Shown here one piece after another: positions 60,975 to 64,000 of a DNA stretch of 64,000 bases (positions within the stretch are counted from its first letter, which is position 1; each line of letters starts with the position of its first letter). Under the pieces are notes generated by a model, which saw only the letters and a list, made by a program, of their open reading frames with translations, was not told the DNA's origin and ran no database searches. Both the position numbers and the translations under genes were made by a program. The DNA comes from Limnohabitans sp. Rim47 (lineage in GTDB: Bacteria > Pseudomonadota > Gammaproteobacteria > Burkholderiales > Burkholderiaceae_C): assembly GCF_001517545.1 (NCBI RefSeq), contig NZ_FBYA01000001.1:282610-346609 (forward strand). The letters are read 5' to 3'.

Positions 60975-61077
60975 CACCTTGGCGGCGATTGCCAAATATG
61001 GCATTGAAAAGCAGGTGGGCTACATCTCGACAGGTGGCGGCGCGTTCCTCGAAATCCTCGAAGGCAAGACCTTGCCC
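60842..61077 (+). repeat. Exact 118-bp tandem duplication at the pgk 3' end
   Basis: Copy 1 is 60842-60959 and copy 2 is 60960-61077, both from CGCAGGCGG to CCTTGCCC without differences. 118 is not a multiple of 3, so the normal C-terminus is lost. Confidence 0.97.
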
Positions 61078-61160
61078 GCATTTGAGATCTTGGCCAAGCG
61101 CGCTGCGGGCTGAAGTTGCCGTCGGGACAGCCAGGAGCCAATTGGGCCCATGGGTCTTTT

Positions 61161-61230
61161 TGTCACCCCCGACTTGATCGGGGGTCCATGCCTTCGGTGG
61201 CCATGGATACCCGCGTTCGTGGGTATGACA
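61161..61230. repeat. REP-like composite palindromic element after pgk
   Basis: Two stems: CCCCCGA-CTTGA-TCGGGGG (61166-61184) and ATACCC-N8-GGGTAT (61207-61226), linked by TCCATGCC-type sequence. The first stem is the reverse complement of that at 52942-52960. It lies between the pgk 3' end and the shared terminator. Confidence 0.75.
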
Positions 61231-61278
61231 AGACCAGGTGCCCGTGACCAAGCTGGACATGAGCTGCATGCGCCCAAC

Positions 61279-61305
61279 AAAAAACCCCGCATGGCGGGGT
61301 TTTTT
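61279..61305. terminator. Bidirectional terminator between pgk and the desaturase gene
   Basis: AAAAAACCCCGC-ATG-GCGGGGTTTTTT is a perfect palindromic stem with A and T runs on both sides, so it ends transcription in both directions. It lies 22 bp before the convergent desaturase stop. Confidence 0.95.
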
Positions 61306-61327
61306 GTGGTTTCAAACGAATGATCGT

Positions 61328-62443
61328 TCAGGCTTGTGCTCCGGCGGGCAGATTGCCGCGCACCGGGCTGGTCATGTTGCCCTTGAAATCGGTCCAGCAT
61401 TCGCGGGTGAAGTCGTACATTTTGCAGTTCTTGGCGGTCTCGAAGTACCACTTCCAAGAGAAGCGCTGCACGATGATGCGGCCGGGCAGCATTTCTTCGA
61501 GCTTGGACTGCGCTTGCTTCAAACGGTAAAGCGGGATGCTCATGTCCACATGGTGTGCGGTGTGCTCCATGATGTGGTGCATCAGTGCGCCGATGTTGAA
61601 CGGAAAGGTCAGGTGCACGGTGGTGGACACAAAGGGCGCAGCCTTGGTCCAGGCGGCCTTGTTGTCATGCCAAGACACTTTGACGTGTGTGTGGTGCACA
61701 TAGACCACAAAACCGATCATGGTGTTCCAGAAGAAGAAGGGCACGGCAAAACCCAGCAACACAGACAGCCAAACCGATTGGCCGGTGTACACGGCCGCCG
61801 CCGCGATGGTGGCGATCCAGAAGGCGCCAAAGAGGCTGACCAGCATGCTGTCCTTGAAGAAAATCGGACGGCGTGTAGGCATGTGGGTCTTGTTGGGGAA
61901 GAACTCGCGCTTCCACCAGATCTCGATCATGTAATACAGGCCCGGTGCCCAGCCGCTGCGGTAGGCGCGTTGCAGCAGGCGCTGCATGGGGCTCAGGGCC
62001 TCAAACTCTGTCGCTGTCAGGGGTGTCCAGACAAAGTCCACGCCCTTGAGGTTGGTGTAGCCGTGATGCACCACGTTGTGGCCGGTGTCCCACAGGCTGT
62101 AGGGCGTCAGCGAGGGCAAAAATGCGATGCGGCCCAGCACCTTGTTGAGTTCGCGGTGGGGCGTCAGGCTTTGGTGGCAAGCGTCGTGGCCGATGATGAA
62201 CAGGCGGCCAATCACGAAACCGGCGGCCAGCGCGCAAATCACTTTGGCCCAGACGGCATCCAGGGCGATGGTGCCTGTGATCAGGCTGAAAAACAGGGCG
62301 TAGTCCAGGATCAACAGCACAAAGGCCCGAACGGTGCTGCGCTCGGACAAGGGGATCAGCCATTCGCGCAAAGTTTTGCGGTGCGGCAAAGGCTGGTCCA
62401 AAGAAATGGGCTGGTCAGTGGTCGGTGTGTGCAATGCGGTCAT
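61328..62443 (-). CDS. Membrane fatty acid desaturase
   Basis: 371 residues from ATG 62441-62443 (MTALHTPTTDQPISLDQPLP). The frame back to 62491 adds residues not typical of the family. Three His boxes carry the di-iron site: GHDACHQS (HxxxH), HNVVHHGYTN (HxxHH), and HTAHHVDMSIP (HxxHH). Four or more membrane helices surround them (for example VIGRLFIIGHDA and FVVYVHHTHV). It belongs to the acyl-lipid/acyl-CoA desaturase class. Position of the double bond is unknown. It shares a bidirectional terminator with pgk. Confidence 0.9.
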   Translation of the reverse strand: MTALHTPTTDQPISLDQPLPHRKTLREWLIPLSERSTVRAFVLLILDYALFFSLITGTIALDAVWAKVICALAAGFVIGRLFIIGHDACHQSLTPHRELNKVLGRIAFLPSLTPYSLWDTGHNVVHHGYTNLKGVDFVWTPLTATEFEALSPMQRLLQRAYRSGWAPGLYYMIEIWWKREFFPNKTHMPTRRPIFFKDSMLVSLFGAFWIATIAAAAVYTGQSVWLSVLLGFAVPFFFWNTMIGFVVYVHHTHVKVSWHDNKAAWTKAAPFVSTTVHLTFPFNIGALMHHIMEHTAHHVDMSIPLYRLKQAQSKLEEMLPGRIIVQRFSWKWYFETAKNCKMYDFTRECWTDFKGNMTSPVRGNLPAGAQA

Positions 62444-62679
62444 GACGATTCTGTTTAAATAGCTTGAGCGTAAGTTTAGTCGCCCTGACATCTTGTTGGG
62501 CTGACAAGGATCAATTGAGGGGCCTCAGAAGGGGGGAATCGGCCTATATCCCTGGATCTCTGGGTTGGGGCGTCGCCCCGCCCTTGCCACCCGGCGTCTG
62601 GGGCAGCGCAGCCAAAAGAACCCGTCATGTAACCGATTTCGTGTGAAAATTGAAATCAAATTACATGGAGATCTCTCGA

Positions 62680-64000
62680 ATGACACGTCGTGCCACCAAA
62701 ATTGTTGCCACCTTAGGCCCTGCTTCCAGCGATCCTGCCCTGCTCGAAGCCATGATCCGCGCCGGGGTCAACGTGGTGCGCCTGAACTTCAGCCACGGCA
62801 AGGCGCAGGACCATGTGGACCGCGCCATCTTGGTGCGTGCAGCATCTCAGCGTGCCGGTCGCGAAGTGGCCATCATGGCCGACCTGCAAGGCCCCAAGAT
62901 CCGCGTGGGCAAGTTTGCCGAAGGCAAAGTGATGTTGGAGCCGGGCGAGCCTTTTGTGCTGGACGCCTCGCGCACCGAACCCGGCGACCTGCAAGGTGTT
63001 GGCCTGGACTACAAGGAGCTGCCCCGTGACGTGAAAGCGGGCGACGTGCTCTTGCTCAATGACGGCCTGATCGTGCTGACGGTGAATGCCGTCAGGGGCG
63101 AGCAGGTGCACACCACCGTCAAGCTAGGGGGCGAGCTGTCCAACAACAAGGGCATCAACAAACAAGGTGGCGGCCTCACAGCCCCGGCGCTGACTGCCAA
63201 GGACATGGACGACATCAAGACCGCCATGAGCCTGCGTGCCGACTATGTGGCGGTGAGCTTTCCCAAAAACGCCACCGACATGGAAATGGCCCGCCAACTG
63301 TGCAACGTGGCGGGGGCCGAATACGGTCACAAGCCCGGTTTGATCGCCAAGATTGAACGCGCCGAAGCCATCCCCCACCTCGAAGCCATCCTCAAGGCCA
63401 GCGACGGCATCATGGTTGCTCGGGGTGATTTGGCCGTCGAGGTGGGCAACGCCGCCGTGCCTGCGCTGCAAAAACGCATGATCAAGCTGGCCAAGGTGCA
63501 CGACAAGGTCGTGATCACCGCCACCCAGATGATGGAAAGCATGATCACCAACCCGGTGCCCACCCGCGCCGAGGTGTCCGATGTGGCCAACGCTGTGCTG
63601 GATGGCACCGACGCCGTGATGCTGAGTGCCGAGACCGCAGCGGGCAAATACCCGCTTGAAACGGTGGAAGAAATGGCTAAGATTTGTTTGGCTGCCGAAG
63701 GCGCTGAAGATGTGTTGCTGGACGCCGATTTCCGCGGCCAGTCTTTCAGCCGCATTGACCAGTCGATCGCCATGGGGGCCTTGTTCACAGCCCACCACCT
63801 GGGTGCAAAAGCCATCGTGGCCATGACCGAATCGGGTTCTACTGCACTGTGGATGAGCCGTCACCGGGTGCACATCCCGATCTACGCCCTGACCACTAAA
63901 TTGACCTCGCAGCGCAAGATGGCCTTGTTTCGCAACGTGCGGCCTTTGTTGATGGACACCAGCGCCGACCGTGACACGGCCCTGGCCGAAGCCGAAACGC
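62680..64000 (+). CDS. pyk: Pyruvate kinase, 3' end outside window
   Basis: At least 440 residues, still open at the window edge. ATG 62680 has GGAG 9 bases upstream; the in-frame ATG 62665 is an alternative. Features are RRATKIVATLGPASSDPALL, VNVVRLNFSHGKAQDH, IMADLQGPKIRVGKFAEG, LIAKIERAEAI, ARGDLAVEVG, the catalytic ITATQMMESMITNPVPTRAE and AVMLSAETAAGKYPLETVEE. The C-terminal domain begins near residue 345. It is a lower-glycolysis neighbour of pgk. An unremarkable 236-bp interval precedes it, starting with the desaturase promoter region. Confidence 0.95.
   Translation, partial: MTRRATKIVATLGPASSDPALLEAMIRAGVNVVRLNFSHGKAQDHVDRAILVRAASQRAGREVAIMADLQGPKIRVGKFAEGKVMLEPGEPFVLDASRTEPGDLQGVGLDYKELPRDVKAGDVLLLNDGLIVLTVNAVRGEQVHTTVKLGGELSNNKGINKQGGGLTAPALTAKDMDDIKTAMSLRADYVAVSFPKNATDMEMARQLCNVAGAEYGHKPGLIAKIERAEAIPHLEAILKASDGIMVARGDLAVEVGNAAVPALQKRMIKLAKVHDKVVITATQMMESMITNPVPTRAEVSDVANAVLDGTDAVMLSAETAAGKYPLETVEEMAKICLAAEGAEDVLLDADFRGQSFSRIDQSIAMGALFTAHHLGAKAIVAMTESGSTALWMSRHRVHIPIYALTTKLTSQRKMALFRNVRPLLMDTSADRDTALAEAET

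Noticed and set aside
60842..61113. Programmed frameshift to reach the normal pgk C-terminus
   Set aside because: The frame change is fully explained by the exact 118-bp duplication; no slippery sequence or stimulatory structure is seen.

Overview
The window looks like a chromosomal segment of a betaproteobacterium in the Burkholderiales, most likely Comamonadaceae. This is inferred, not tested. The evidence is high-GC coding sequence, the gene order rpmH-rnpA-yidD-yidC-mnmE against dnaA-dnaN-gyrB, a Bug-type TctC protein, metX-metW, a phasin, and DUF2783 beside a flavin monooxygenase. The chromosome origin region lies near the centre. Genes to the left of dnaA run leftward and dnaA, dnaN and gyrB run rightward. 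No tRNA, rRNA, IS element or CRISPR array was seen. No gene-free stretch exceeds about 300 bases; the longest are roughly 230-250 bp.

Layout. 1-3.2 kb: the 3' part of a giant surface protein made of 357-bp repeats. 3.4-15.2 kb: mostly peripheral metabolism, with an HTH protein, a TctC binding protein, UspA, a cytochrome b561/YceI operon, a LigB-type dioxygenase divergent from a LysR gene, an aldehyde dehydrogenase, a cytochrome c, a lipocalin with a GntR regulator, and a flavin hydroxylase with DUF2783. 15.2-19.8 kb: a PRPP-synthetase-like/AMP-phosphorylase-like pair, then metX-metW behind a leader with a terminator. 19.8-27 kb: GDT1-like transporter, amtB, a glycine-rich RRM protein, kdsD-kdsC-lptC (Kdo and LPS export) and a CPA2 antiporter. 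27-36.7 kb: the origin block.

36.7-45 kb is an accessory block just downstream of gyrB. It holds three different Fic-domain genes, a remnant of a DUF3427 helicase-type protein, an HNH nuclease behind an unknown small gene, a wHTH-GHKL-STAS-like fusion, a metallophosphoesterase directly behind the second fic gene, and a DEDD exonuclease. Each fic gene has its own inverted repeat over its promoter or start. This is the region most likely to hold undescribed biology (toxin, defence or signalling).

45-64 kb returns to housekeeping: phasin, enoyl-CoA hydratase family, RhtA-type exporter, yajC-secD-secF, dprA, a PAP2/EptA lipid A pair, def-fmt-azlC-azlD, pgk, a fatty acid desaturase and the start of pyk. 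The pgk gene carries two exact tandem duplications: 141 bp in frame and 118 bp out of frame. They lengthen the protein internally and replace its C-terminus. They are either an assembly artefact or a real lesion in a central glycolytic gene. Several starts were moved inward from the longest open frame where a ribosome binding site, signal peptide or family alignment favoured it; each case is noted.
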